Shown here: one piece after another, positions 26,433-34,409 of the stretch | How the letters are laid out: every line of letters begins with the position of its first letter | Position numbering within the stretch: position 1 is the first letter of the stretch | Assembly (NCBI GenBank): GCA_903845055.1 | Contig: CAIMWF010000037.1 | Location: forward strand, 1 to 35,691 | DNA length: 35,691 bases | Direction: 5' to 3' | Source: an uncultured Bacteroidales bacterium | GTDB lineage: Bacteria; Bacteroidota; Bacteroidia; Bacteroidales; FEN-979 | Translations under genes and position numbers: made by a program | Notes under the pieces: model-generated | Databases searched by the model: none | Seen by the model: the letters and a program-made list of their open reading frames with translations, nothing else | Told to the model about the DNA's origin: nothing

Positions 26433-27668
26433 TTATTCAAATTCAGCCTTTAAAATACGAACAACCTCGTTGATGGTCTCTTCTTCGAGGTCGGTCCGTT
26501 TAACCAACTCGTCGACAGCAAGATCCAGGACGCTTTTGGCCGTATCACAACCAATGGATTTCAGTTCATCGATGATCCACTGATCGATTTCATCGGAAAA
26601 TTCCTGGATGTCGACGTCTTCATTGTCGACATCGGTATCGCGATAGACATCGATTTCGTAGCCGGTCAGTTTCCCGGCCAGTTTGATGTTGAAACCACCT
26701 TTGCCGATGGCCAGGGAAACCTGGTCGGGCTTCATGTAAACGTCGGCGCGTTTTTCCTCCTCGATGATCACGATGGAGGAAACCTTGGCCGGGCTCAGCG
26801 CTCGCTGTATGAAGAGCGACGGGTTGGTGGTAAAGTTGATGACATCGATATTTTCATTTTTCAGCTCGCGCACGATTCCATGGATCCTGCTTCCCTTCAT
26901 CCCGACGCATGCCCCGACGGGGTCGATGCGGTCGTCGTACGATTCCACCGCGATCTTGGCGCGTTCGCCCGGAACCCTTACGATCTTCCTGATGTTGATC
27001 AGCCCGTCGTAAACTTCGGGAACTTCCGATTCGAACAACCGTTCAAGGAAAGCTTCGGAGGTTCTTGAAAGAATGATGACCGGGTTGTTGTTCTTCATCT
27101 CCACCTTTGAAACGACCGCGCGGATGGTATCACCCTTGCGGTAGAAATCGGACGGGATCTGTTCCGATTTGGGCAGGATCAGTTCAATATTTTCATCGTC
27201 GAGCACCAGGATCTCTTTTTTCCATACCTGGTATACCTCTCCCGAAATGATCTCGCCGATTTTTTCGCGGTATTTAGCGTAAACATTGTTCTTTTCGTAT
27301 TCCTGAATCTTTGAGATCAGGTTCTGGCGGATTGCAAGGATCTCACGGCGGCCGAAGCTCTCCAGTTTGATCTCCTCGGAAAAGTCTTCACCCACTTCAA
27401 AGTCGGGTTCGATCTTGATGGCTTCCGATAATGGCACCTGCGTATTCTCATCTTCCACCGCACCGTCTTCAACGATGGTCCGGGAACGGAAAATTTCAAG
27501 GTCTCCCTTGTCGATGTTCACAATGATGTCGAAATTATCGGCCGACCCAAACCTTTTCGTCAGCATGTGCTTGAACACATCTTCCAGGATGCGCATCATG
27601 GTTTCCCTGTCGATGTTTTTGAATTCCTTGAATTCCGAAAAGGTTTCGACTAAATTCAGATGTTCCAT
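26433..27668 (-). CDS. nusA: Transcription termination/antitermination factor NusA
   Basis: This 411-aa protein binds RNA polymerase and nascent RNA and modulates pausing and termination. The N-terminal polymerase-binding domain (about 1-130) is followed by an S1 domain (about 135-200), a KH1 domain with GACVGMKGSRIHGIVREL and a KH2 domain with LAIGKGGFNIKLAGKLTGYEIDV (about 310-340). The C-terminus is an acidic helical segment of about 60 residues (QIDEFSDEIDQ-like, ending EEETINEVVRIL), shorter than the paired acidic repeats of E. coli NusA. Length is normal for the phylum. It lies 12 bases after rimP. Confidence 0.96.
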   Translation of the reverse strand: MEHLNLVETFSEFKEFKNIDRETMMRILEDVFKHMLTKRFGSADNFDIIVNIDKGDLEIFRSRTIVEDGAVEDENTQVPLSEAIKIEPDFEVGEDFSEEIKLESFGRREILAIRQNLISKIQEYEKNNVYAKYREKIGEIISGEVYQVWKKEILVLDDENIELILPKSEQIPSDFYRKGDTIRAVVSKVEMKNNNPVIILSRTSEAFLERLFESEVPEVYDGLINIRKIVRVPGERAKIAVESYDDRIDPVGACVGMKGSRIHGIVRELKNENIDVINFTTNPSLFIQRALSPAKVSSIVIIEEEKRADVYMKPDQVSLAIGKGGFNIKLAGKLTGYEIDVYRDTDVDNEDVDIQEFSDEIDQWIIDELKSIGCDTAKSVLDLAVDELVKRTDLEEETINEVVRILKAEFE

Positions 27669-27680
27669 TGTTTGATGATT

Positions 27681-28139
27681 CTACTTTTTAAATGAAATTA
27701 CTTCTTTTGCTGATTTAATGTCGTCAAATTTCAGGGTCACGGGAGTGGTTTCCGGATACTTTGCCGGTTTCTTCCCGGCTTTCTGTTCAACAGTAACAGC
27801 CGTTTCGTCCGCGTTCAAAACCTTCCCGGTGATCTTTGTCCCGGCGGTTGTGATGATTTCCAGCTCGTTGCCGATGTTTTTCCTGTATTGCCTGGGAAGT
27901 TTCAACGGACGGTCGGCCCCGGCAGAGGAGACGGTGAGTTCAAAGTCTTCCGTCTCCCGGTCGAGGTTTTCCTCGATGAAGTGGCTCAGGCCGCGGCATA
28001 CCTCGATACCGACCCGGTGGTCGCCGTCAACGTAAATCGAGATACGGTTACCCGGTTTGATGGACATCTCCACAAGGAAAAATTCACTTCCCTCAAAGTG
28101 CGCCTCTACCAGTTTCCTGACCTGTTTCTCTGTGATCAT
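27681..28139 (-). CDS. rimP: Ribosome maturation factor RimP
   Basis: This 152-aa protein helps mature the 30S subunit. It has the two-domain RimP layout: an N-terminal alpha/beta domain with NRISIYVDGDHRVGIEVCRGLSHFIEENL and SSAGADRPLKLPRQYRKNIG (the conserved V/SSPG-like turn is here SSAGAD), followed by an Sm-like C-terminal domain from about residue 85. It is first in the rimP-nusA-infB operon, whose leader contains a hairpin with a T run (28155-28175). Confidence 0.93.
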   Translation of the reverse strand: MITEKQVRKLVEAHFEGSEFFLVEMSIKPGNRISIYVDGDHRVGIEVCRGLSHFIEENLDRETEDFELTVSSAGADRPLKLPRQYRKNIGNELEIITTAGTKITGKVLNADETAVTVEQKAGKKPAKYPETTPVTLKFDDIKSAKEVISFKK

Positions 28140-28154
28140 GACTTATTAATAAAA

Positions 28155-28175
28155 GAGGGGACTTTCTGTCCCCCC
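28155..28175 (-). promoter_or_regulatory. Attenuator-like hairpin in the rimP-nusA-infB leader
   Basis: On the minus strand GGGGGGAC, a 5-base loop AGAAA and GTCCCCTC form an 8-bp stem with one G-T pair, followed by TTTTATT. The stem ends 16 bases before the rimP ATG. It has the form of an intrinsic terminator placed ahead of the operon. Confidence 0.5.
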
Positions 28176-28199
28176 GTATCTTCAAACCTGAATCGGGTG

Positions 28200-28207
28200 C
28201 AAAGATA
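28200..28207 (-). promoter_or_regulatory. -7 box of the rimP-nusA-infB operon
   Basis: TATCTTTG followed by C, a perfect match to TAnnTTTG. A TTG lies 15 bases upstream rather than 19, so the -33 element is uncertain. The predicted leader of about 50-60 bases contains the hairpin at 28155-28175. Confidence 0.6.
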
Positions 28208-28266
28208 GATAAATTAATAATACAACCGTTAATTGATTGTTAATATTTTAGGAAGACAAATACAAA

Positions 28267-28294
28267 TTACGATTTACGATTTACGATTTATGAT
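28267..28294. repeat. Heptanucleotide array, family B (TTACGAT / ATCGTAA)
   Basis: Three exact units TTACGAT and a fourth TTATGAT in tandem. Read on the minus strand each unit contains TAA. It lies 5 bases from two decayed family A units. Confidence 0.9.
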
Positions 28295-28299
28295 TTTCC

Positions 28300-28313
28300 T
28301 GTCACCCTTCACT
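28300..28313. repeat. Two decayed family A heptanucleotides
   Basis: TGTCACC and CTTCACT, 7-base spaced variants of TGTCACT/CGTCACT, sit directly beside the TAG (28317-28315) of a minus-strand open frame. Confidence 0.45.
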
Positions 28314-28314
28314 T

Positions 28315-28551
28315 CTACAACGGTTCCGCGCTTATAAGCACAAGGGCCGGGGAGAGCAATGTAGAAACACGCTCTGAATCAATCCAAAGATCAAGTTTCC
28401 CGGCAGTTTGATCAAACCGATCCTGATCAACAAACCCGTGGTGCTTCCGCCACCGATTCCTGCCAAATAAATCTTCGTAAATAACATAAATATTCCTTGA
28501 CATTTCATTTCTTTTCATTAACTTTAGAAGCCTGATCATCCAAAGAACCAA
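28315..28551 (-). pseudogene. Possible gene remnant in the 437-base gap between rimP and the FISUMP genes
   Basis: No intact gene is recognised in the gap 28140-28576. On the minus strand two overlapping frames stay open. One (28315-28551, 78 codons) gives an unconvincing charged protein. The other (28332-28487, 51 codons) gives a hydrophobic, glycine-rich start MLFTKIYLAGIGGGSTTG followed by LPGNLIFGLI. The latter looks somewhat like the first helix of small membrane proteins such as the fluoride channel CrcB, whose usual length is about 125 aa, so a decayed fragment is possible. The evidence is weak and a chance open frame is not excluded. The 78-codon frame ends right at the decayed family A repeats, as intact genes elsewhere in the window do. 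Confidence 0.2.
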
Positions 28552-28576
28552 GTATTTACAATTAATCTAAATTAAA

Positions 28577-29272
28577 ATGAAAAACAAAAACAGAATCTGG
28601 ATTTATCCGTTGTTTATTTTGTGTGTTTTGTTTCTCCCGACAAGCAGCTGCAAAAAGAGCAGCAGCACGACTCCCGCCGCCAACACCATCACCGATGTGG
28701 ATGGCAATCTATACCACTATGTGGTCATAGGTTCGCAAACATGGCTGGTTGAAAACCTGAAAACCACACACTACAATGATGGCACCCCCATCCCCAATGT
28801 TACCAATCCCGCAATCAGGGATACGTTGAAAACCGGCGCATATTTCTGGTATAATGATGATATTGCCAATAAAGCCGTTTATGGGGCTCTTTACAACTGG
28901 TGGGCGGTTAATACAGGCATCCTTGCACCCAAAGGCTGGCATGTGGCAAGCTATGATGAATGGTTAATATTAATCACCTATTCAGGTGGTGCAGATGCAG
29001 CCGGTGCGCATTTAAAAGAAAAAGGAGCTGCACATTGGGGCACTACCAATATCTCGGACAATAGCAGCGGTTTCACGGCTCTGCCCGGCGGCAACAGTAA
29101 TTTAGACGGTAACTTCGGTGATATAGGCGTGTACGGATGGTGGTGGAGTGCTACCTATTCCGACAGTCATGATGCCTTTTCCCTCATGATGAGCCCCGGC
29201 AGTACCGGAGTAAACGGCGGAAGAAACAATCCTGATCAGTGTGGCTATTCAGTTCGCTGTCTCAAAAATTAA
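28577..29272 (+). CDS. FISUMP-domain lipoprotein, copy 1
   Basis: This 231-aa protein starts with a lipoprotein signal peptide. The lipobox Cys is at residue 25 (TSSC), followed by KKSSSTTP, so it is anchored to a membrane and probably surface-exposed. From residue 38 the FISUMP (Fibrobacter succinogenes major paralogous) domain begins: DVDGNLYHYVVIGSQTWLVENL, then YFWYNDD, YGALYNWWAV, PKGWHVASYDEWLIL, SGFTALPGG, WWWSAT and the closing CGYSVRC. This domain is related in fold to formylglycine-generating enzyme/C-type lectin-like proteins, and its ligand is unknown. The gene lies in tandem with a second copy. No TAnnTTTG box is seen upstream. Confidence 0.88.
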   Translation: MKNKNRIWIYPLFILCVLFLPTSSCKKSSSTTPAANTITDVDGNLYHYVVIGSQTWLVENLKTTHYNDGTPIPNVTNPAIRDTLKTGAYFWYNDDIANKAVYGALYNWWAVNTGILAPKGWHVASYDEWLILITYSGGADAAGAHLKEKGAAHWGTTNISDNSSGFTALPGGNSNLDGNFGDIGVYGWWWSATYSDSHDAFSLMMSPGSTGVNGGRNNPDQCGYSVRCLKN

Positions 29273-29365
29273 GGTTGCTGACAAGCCTGCCCGATTGACC
29301 ACATGGAGATGATTTAATCCGTCCAATGACAATGAACCAGTTATTTACAATCAAACAAAATTAAA

Positions 29366-30058
29366 ATGAAAAGCAATTACAGAATCTGGATTTATCCGTT
29401 GTTTATTTTGTGTGTTTTGTTTCTCACCACAAGCAGCTGCAAAAAGAGCAGCAGCACTACACCCGCCGCCAACACCATTACCGATGTGGATGGCAATCTA
29501 TACCACTATGTGGTCTTAGGCACGCAAACATGGCTTGTTGAAAACCTGAAAACCACGCACTTCAACGATGGAACCCCCATCCCCAATGTTACCAATCCTG
29601 CTGACAGGCACATTTTGAAAACTTCTGCATATTTTTGGTATAATAATGATATTAGCTATAAAGACACTTATGGTGCTCTTTACGTCTGGTACGCAGTCAA
29701 TACAGGTATACTTGCGCCCAAAGGCTGGCATGTACCAAGCAATGACGAATGGATAATATTAATCAACTTTTTAGGTGGTGGCGATATAGCGGCCAAGCAT
29801 TTAAAAGAAAAAGGTGCAACACATTGGGAAAGTTCAAATATCTCGGATAATAGCAGCGGTTTTACAGCTCTTCCGGGTGGTTGCACCAATATTGATGGTT
29901 TCTTCGAGTATATGGGCATTTCTGGCAATTGGTGGACTACCACCCCTTATGCTCAGGGTGCCATATGCGAATCCATGACCTCCGGCAGTAACGGAGTACC
30001 GAATACACTTGGGAATCCTGAAAATTTTGGTTATTCGGTGCGTTGTATTAAGAATTAA
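29366..30058 (+). CDS. FISUMP-domain lipoprotein, copy 2
   Basis: This 230-aa paralogue follows copy 1 by 93 bases. The signal peptide, lipobox Cys (residue 25) and linker are almost identical to copy 1, and residues 38-75 differ at only a few positions. After residue 80 the two diverge: HILKTSAYFWYNNDI, YVWYAV, and in the last 60 residues mainly the fold-defining positions remain (SGFTALPGG, WW, GYSVRC). This suggests the anchor is held constant while the exposed domain changes. The gene ends 135 bases before the convergent RND pump gene, with a hairpin, a palindrome and a heptanucleotide array between. Confidence 0.88.
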   Translation: MKSNYRIWIYPLFILCVLFLTTSSCKKSSSTTPAANTITDVDGNLYHYVVLGTQTWLVENLKTTHFNDGTPIPNVTNPADRHILKTSAYFWYNNDISYKDTYGALYVWYAVNTGILAPKGWHVPSNDEWIILINFLGGGDIAAKHLKEKGATHWESSNISDNSSGFTALPGGCTNIDGFFEYMGISGNWWTTTPYAQGAICESMTSGSNGVPNTLGNPENFGYSVRCIKN

Positions 30059-30092
30059 GGTTGTTGACAAGCCTGCCCGTCTGAAGTTTGAA

Positions 30093-30155
30093 ATTTTGCC
30101 ATTACATCACCTGCCAAATGGCAAAATGTCAAGAGAAGCCGGCAGCCGGCCGGCT
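30093..30155. other. Hairpin and 12-bp palindrome between convergent genes
   Basis: Arms ATTTTGCCATT (30093-30103) and AATGGCAAAAT (30117-30127) form a perfect 11-bp stem with a 13-base loop. Sixteen bases on lies the perfect palindrome AGCCGGCCGGCT (30144-30155), partly repeated on its left as AGCCGGC. They may end transcription from both sides or form a REP-like element. Confidence 0.5.
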
Positions 30156-30166
30156 ATACATTAAAT

Positions 30167-30194
30167 CGTCACTCGTCACTTGTCACTCGTCACT
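30167..30194. repeat. Heptanucleotide array, family A, overlapping the stop codon of the RND pump gene
   Basis: Four units: CGTCACT twice, TGTCACT, CGTCACT. Its last base is the first base (plus strand) of the TTA that encodes the TAA stop (30196-30194) of the pump gene. It is the same unit as at 5971-6019. Confidence 0.92.
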
Positions 30195-33100
30195 TATTCA
30201 ATCACCACGGGCTTTTCCGAAAGCGAGTGGCGGTTGACGATCCAGTAGATGATCGGGAAGATAAGCAGGATCAGGATGGTTGCCGTCACAAGTCCGCCGA
30301 TGATCACGACGGCAAGCGGTTTCTGGCTTTCGCAGCCGATCCCCGAAGAGGTGGCCGCCGGCAGCAGCCCGATGGAGGCCATCAGCGCGGTCATGACCAC
30401 CGGGCGGATGCGTGATTCAACCCCCTTTTTGATCGATTCGGCCAGCGTCATCTTGCGCATCATGTTCGAATTGAACTCGGTGATCAGGATCACGCCGTTC
30501 TGAACACAGATGCCGAAGAGTGCAATAAAGCCCACCCCTGCCGATATCCCGAAATTCATCCCGGTCAGGTGCAGGGCAAGGATCCCGCCGACCAGGGCAA
30601 AGGGTACGTTGACAAGTACCAGTCCGGCGTCGCGGGCATTTCCGAAGGCGATGAAGAGCAGGATGAAGATGATGATGATGCTCACAGGCACCACCTGGTT
30701 GAGCCGTTTGGTCGCACGCACCTGGTTTTCGAATTCACCGGTCCACTGGAAGGAATAGCCCTGCGGCAGCCTGATGGCTGCATTCACGCTTTTCTGGGCA
30801 TCGGCGATGGTGCTTCCCAGGTCGCGGTCCCTCACGGTAAACTTGACGCCAATGAACCGCATGTTGTTGTCGCGGTATATGAAGGCCGGCCCGGTCATGG
30901 TTTTGATGTCGGCGATGTTGCTCAGTGCGATCCGCGATCCCGAGACGGTGGGCACCAGAATCCGGCGGATCTCATCCTCCGATTTCCGGTATTCATAAGG
31001 AAAGCGTATCCGGATGTCGAATTTGCGTTCGCCGTCGTACATGATGCTGGCCGTCTTGCCGCCGATGGCCATTTCGATGACCGCCTGGGCGTCGGCGGTC
31101 GTAACGCCGTAGAGGGCCATCCGCGGCTCATCGAGCATGATCTGGATCTCCGGCTGGCCGATGTTCCTGATGACCCCGGCATCCTTGATGCCGTCTATGT
31201 TCTGGATGCGTTTCAGCACCTCGTTTGAGTATTTGTCGAGGGTCTTCAGGTCGGGACCGAAAATTTTAACCACGTTGTTGGCGTTGATCCCCGCCACAGC
31301 CTCCTGTACGTTGTCAATGATCGGCTGCGAATAGTTGAAGTTGATCCCCTGGAAGTTCTTCAGGCTTTTATCCATCTCCTCGACGAGCTGGTCGTAGGTC
31401 AGCCTGCGCTTCCAGTCCTTCTTCGGCTTCAGGTTGACCTGCATCTGTACATAATAAAAACCGCTTGGATCGGTCCCGTCGTTCGACCGGCCGGTCTGGG
31501 AAAGGACCCCGTTCACCTCGGGGAACTCCTGCAGCTTTTTGCGGATGACGCCAGCCATGCTGACGGTCTCGCTGAGCGACATGCTCATGGGCATCTTGGC
31601 CTCGACCCACAGCGCCCCCTCGTTCAACTGGGGGAGGAATTCGGTGCCCAGCCAGCGGGTGCTGTATAACGCGAAAACCAGGAATATGAAGGCTACCGAG
31701 AGACTGATCTTCTTATGGCTGAAGGTCCAGAGAAACGAGGCCCCGACATGTTTATTGACAAAGGCGGTGAAATAATTCTTCCGTTCCCTGACATTCCTGG
31801 AAAGCAGCACGGAACTCATCACCGGCACAAGGGTCAGGGTCAGGATCAGGGCGCCCAGCAAGGCAAAGCCAAGGGTATAGGCCAGCGGGGCAAACATCTT
31901 GCCCTCCACCTTCTCGAACGAAAAGATGGGGATCAGCGCGGTGATGATGATCAGTTTTGAAAAGAAGACGGCTTTGCCGGTTTTGGAAGCCGTTTGTTTG
32001 ATGAGCCCCAGCTTGCTCAGCTTGTTGAAGCGTGCCATCCCGAAATCCTTCGCCATATGGTCGAGCGCCACGAACAGCCCTTCGACCATCACCACGGCCC
32101 CGTCGATGATGATCCCGAAGTCGACGGCACCGAGCGACAGCAGGTTTGCACTCATCCCCATCAGGCGCAGGCAAAGGAAGGCAAACAGGAGCGAAAGGGG
32201 GATGATGATGGAAACGATCACGGTGGTACGCCAGTCGGCCATAAAGAGGAAAACCACCACCGTTACAAAGATGATCCCCTCGAGGAGGTTGTGCATCACG
32301 GTGTCGGTGCAGTAATCCACCAGGTCGTCGCGGTCGTAGAAGGTGTCGATATGAACATCCTTTGGCAGGATCTCCCTGTTCAGCTGTTCGACCTTCGCCC
32401 TGATCCCCTTCAGCACTTCGCTTGGATTTTCGCCCTTGCGCATGACGACAATTCCCTCGATGATGTCGTCTTTGGAATTGAACCCGGCCTGGCCCACGCG
32501 CGGGAGATCCGATTCAACGACGTTGGCCACATTTTTCACCAGGATCGGCACGCCGTTGATATCATCGACGATGATGTTTTCAATGTCCTCGATCTTGTCG
32601 AGCAGCCCCATTCCCCTTACCACGTATGCCTGGCCGTTTTTTTCAATGACGTCTCCGCCCACGTTGATGTTGCTTTTCGACACCGCCTGGTAGACCTCCA
32701 GCGGCGTGATCTCGTACTTCGACAGCAATACCGGGTTGATCTGGATCTCGTAGATCTTTTCGCGCCCCCCGAAGGTGTTGATATCGGCCACCCCGGAAAC
32801 CGACCGGAGCTGCCGGTCGACCACCCAGGTCTGGAGGGTAAGCAGGTCGCGCGAGTTGCGTGTCTTACTGTTCAGGACATACCTGAAAATTTCCCCGGTG
32901 GGGCCATAGGGGGGCTGAACATCGGGAACCACCCCTTCGGGGAAATCAACTCCCCGGAGCTGGTTGTTGACCTGCTGCCGGGCGAAAAAGTCCTCTACAT
33001 GATCTTCGAAAATGATTTTGACGACCGATAGCCCGAACATGTTGATCGATCGCACGCTGGTCTTGTTCTGGACCGAACTCATGGCAATCTCGATGGGGAT

Positions 33101-33307
33101 GGAGACAAACCGCTCCACCTCCTCGGCGCTCCGGCCCTGCCACTGGCTGATGATGATGATCTGCGTATTCGTGACATCTGGGAAGGCTTCGATGGGGGTA
33201 CGCACAAAACTGATAACCCCGGCGATCACCAGGATGCCGACCCAGAAAAAGGTAAAGAATTTGTTCTTGAGCGAAAATGCAACAATATTGCGTATGAAAC
33301 GGTTCAT
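30194..33307 (-). CDS. Heavy-metal-efflux RND pump (CzcA/CusA family)
   Basis: This 1037-aa inner-membrane pump drives substrate out with the proton gradient. It has the RND layout: helix 1 (about 15-32), a large periplasmic loop, helices 2-7 from about 337, a second loop and helices 8-12. The proton-relay motif of the heavy-metal type is intact in helix 4: DFGIIIDGAVVMVE with Asp396, Asp402 and Glu409. This places it in the HME-RND group rather than the drug (HAE) group. The metal (Cu/Ag, or Zn/Co/Cd) cannot be fixed from these residues alone. It forms an operon with the adaptor (3 bases upstream) and the outer-membrane factor. No sensor or regulator gene is in view. Confidence 0.94.
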   Translation of the reverse strand: MNRFIRNIVAFSLKNKFFTFFWVGILVIAGVISFVRTPIEAFPDVTNTQIIIISQWQGRSAEEVERFVSIPIEIAMSSVQNKTSVRSINMFGLSVVKIIFEDHVEDFFARQQVNNQLRGVDFPEGVVPDVQPPYGPTGEIFRYVLNSKTRNSRDLLTLQTWVVDRQLRSVSGVADINTFGGREKIYEIQINPVLLSKYEITPLEVYQAVSKSNINVGGDVIEKNGQAYVVRGMGLLDKIEDIENIIVDDINGVPILVKNVANVVESDLPRVGQAGFNSKDDIIEGIVVMRKGENPSEVLKGIRAKVEQLNREILPKDVHIDTFYDRDDLVDYCTDTVMHNLLEGIIFVTVVVFLFMADWRTTVIVSIIIPLSLLFAFLCLRLMGMSANLLSLGAVDFGIIIDGAVVMVEGLFVALDHMAKDFGMARFNKLSKLGLIKQTASKTGKAVFFSKLIIITALIPIFSFEKVEGKMFAPLAYTLGFALLGALILTLTLVPVMSSVLLSRNVRERKNYFTAFVNKHVGASFLWTFSHKKISLSVAFIFLVFALYSTRWLGTEFLPQLNEGALWVEAKMPMSMSLSETVSMAGVIRKKLQEFPEVNGVLSQTGRSNDGTDPSGFYYVQMQVNLKPKKDWKRRLTYDQLVEEMDKSLKNFQGINFNYSQPIIDNVQEAVAGINANNVVKIFGPDLKTLDKYSNEVLKRIQNIDGIKDAGVIRNIGQPEIQIMLDEPRMALYGVTTADAQAVIEMAIGGKTASIMYDGERKFDIRIRFPYEYRKSEDEIRRILVPTVSGSRIALSNIADIKTMTGPAFIYRDNNMRFIGVKFTVRDRDLGSTIADAQKSVNAAIRLPQGYSFQWTGEFENQVRATKRLNQVVPVSIIIIFILLFIAFGNARDAGLVLVNVPFALVGGILALHLTGMNFGISAGVGFIALFGICVQNGVILITEFNSNMMRKMTLAESIKKGVESRIRPVVMTALMASIGLLPAATSSGIGCESQKPLAVVIIGGLVTATILILLIFPIIYWIVNRHSLSEKPVVIE

Positions 33308-33310
33308 GGG

Positions 33311-34405
33311 TTAATCGTTGAGTTCGTCATAGATGTAGAGCTGGTTTTTCGAAATGATCCGTTCGCCCTCCAGCAGGCCGGCAGAAATGTAGGTATGGTC
33401 GTCGGTCGAGCGGTAGATGGTGATCTCGCGTGTTTCAACATGGCTGCGGTCGTGGAACACCATGACAAAGTTCTTGCTCCTGTCGAAAATGACCGAAGAG
33501 GAAGGTACGGCGGCATAGAACTGGTTTTCGAGGTAATAGAGCGTAACGGTAGCCACCATTTCAGGCTTCAGGATAAAGCCGGGGTTGGGCAGCCTGATCC
33601 TGATCCTCAGGGTTTTTGTCTGCGGGTCGAGGATGTTGAAGATCTTGTCGACCTTCCCTTTGAACAACTTGTCGGGGTAACTGAGGGTCCTGATTTCAGC
33701 ATCCATTCCCTCCGAGATCCGCGAGATGTCGCTTTCATAAACATTGGCAACCACCCACACCTCGTCGATCTGGGCGATGGTGAATATATTCTGTGCATTG
33801 TCGCTGCGCAGCAGCATGTCGTGGCTGATCTTCTTATCGGTCACAAACCCGCTGATGGGAGCCGTGACCAGGTAATCCGACTTGCGGCCGGTGCTGTAAA
33901 TCTTGAACATTTCCTCGGTTTTCGTGAGGTTTGCCTGGACCTTCTGCAACTCCTTCTGGGCACCGAGCAGGTCTCTTTCGGAGGAGAGTTTCGCAGTGTA
34001 AAGGTCCTGCTGCACTTCAAGATTCTTCGTGGCCTGGGCAACGTCGCCCTGGGCTTCGGTGAGCTGTCGCTCCATGTCGGCCACCTCGCCGCTGTGGATC
34101 ACGGCAAGCACATCCCCTTTTTTCACGTAATCGCCGCTTTCAACGTTCACCGAGGTTACATTTCCGCCCACCATCGGGAAAATCTCGACATATTTATCCT
34201 CCTCCGCCGAAATCTTGGCATTCAGGGTGATCGTTCCCCGGACCTGTTGTTTTTTAACGGTGTCTATGGTAATCCGTTTCATCATGGTATCGGTAACACT
34301 GAAAGGATGATCCTGCGCCACATCCTGGTTATGCCGGCCGGTACATGCAATCGTGAAACCCAGGAGGGCTGGTAATAAAAGGCGTAATTTGAAATTCATC
34401 GTCAT
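33311..34405 (-). CDS. RND efflux periplasmic adaptor (membrane fusion protein), lipoprotein
   Basis: The frame opens at 34438, but 11 extra codons would overlap the preceding gene. The ATG at 34405, 4 bases after that gene's stop, or the one at 34399 gives a normal lipoprotein signal (LLLPALLGFTIAC). The protein is about 364 aa. It has a beta-barrel/lipoyl pair (YVEIFPMVGGNVTSVNVESGDYVKKGDVLAVI), a long coiled-coil hairpin (about 85-165), the second lipoyl half (APISGFVTDKKI) and a C-terminal beta-barrel with RIRLPNPGFILKPEMVATV. This is the CusB/CzcB type. It links the inner-membrane pump to the outer-membrane factor. No separate metal-binding His- or Met-rich end is seen. Confidence 0.92.
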   Translation of the reverse strand: MTMNFKLRLLLPALLGFTIACTGRHNQDVAQDHPFSVTDTMMKRITIDTVKKQQVRGTITLNAKISAEEDKYVEIFPMVGGNVTSVNVESGDYVKKGDVLAVIHSGEVADMERQLTEAQGDVAQATKNLEVQQDLYTAKLSSERDLLGAQKELQKVQANLTKTEEMFKIYSTGRKSDYLVTAPISGFVTDKKISHDMLLRSDNAQNIFTIAQIDEVWVVANVYESDISRISEGMDAEIRTLSYPDKLFKGKVDKIFNILDPQTKTLRIRIRLPNPGFILKPEMVATVTLYYLENQFYAAVPSSSVIFDRSKNFVMVFHDRSHVETREITIYRSTDDHTYISAGLLEGERIISKNQLYIYDELND

Positions 34406-34409
34406 GCTG

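Larger units (their letters stand above)
28545..30079 (+). repeat. Tandem duplication of a FISUMP lipoprotein gene with its flanks
   Basis: Two copies (28545-29293 and 29334-30079), offset by 789 bases. They share the region before the start codon (GAACCA...TTATTTACAAT and AATTAAAATG), the gene itself, and a 3' flank with GACAAGCCTGCCCG. Similarity is highest over the first 250 bases of each gene and lowest in the last third. Confidence 0.85.

Noticed and set aside
28577-30058. FISUMP lipoproteins as targets of a diversity-generating retroelement
   Set aside because: The fold is suggestive and the C-terminal part varies, but no reverse transcriptase or template repeat is in the window and the differences are not limited to adenines.
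31994-33031. Long plus-strand open frame (345 codons) opposite the RND pump gene
   Set aside because: It lies wholly antisense to a clearly recognised pump gene and its product has the His/Asp/Val-rich composition of a mirror frame. Similar frames opposite relA/spoT (19220-20365), the adaptor (33395-34375) and the deacetylase (7934-8746) were left out for the same reason.
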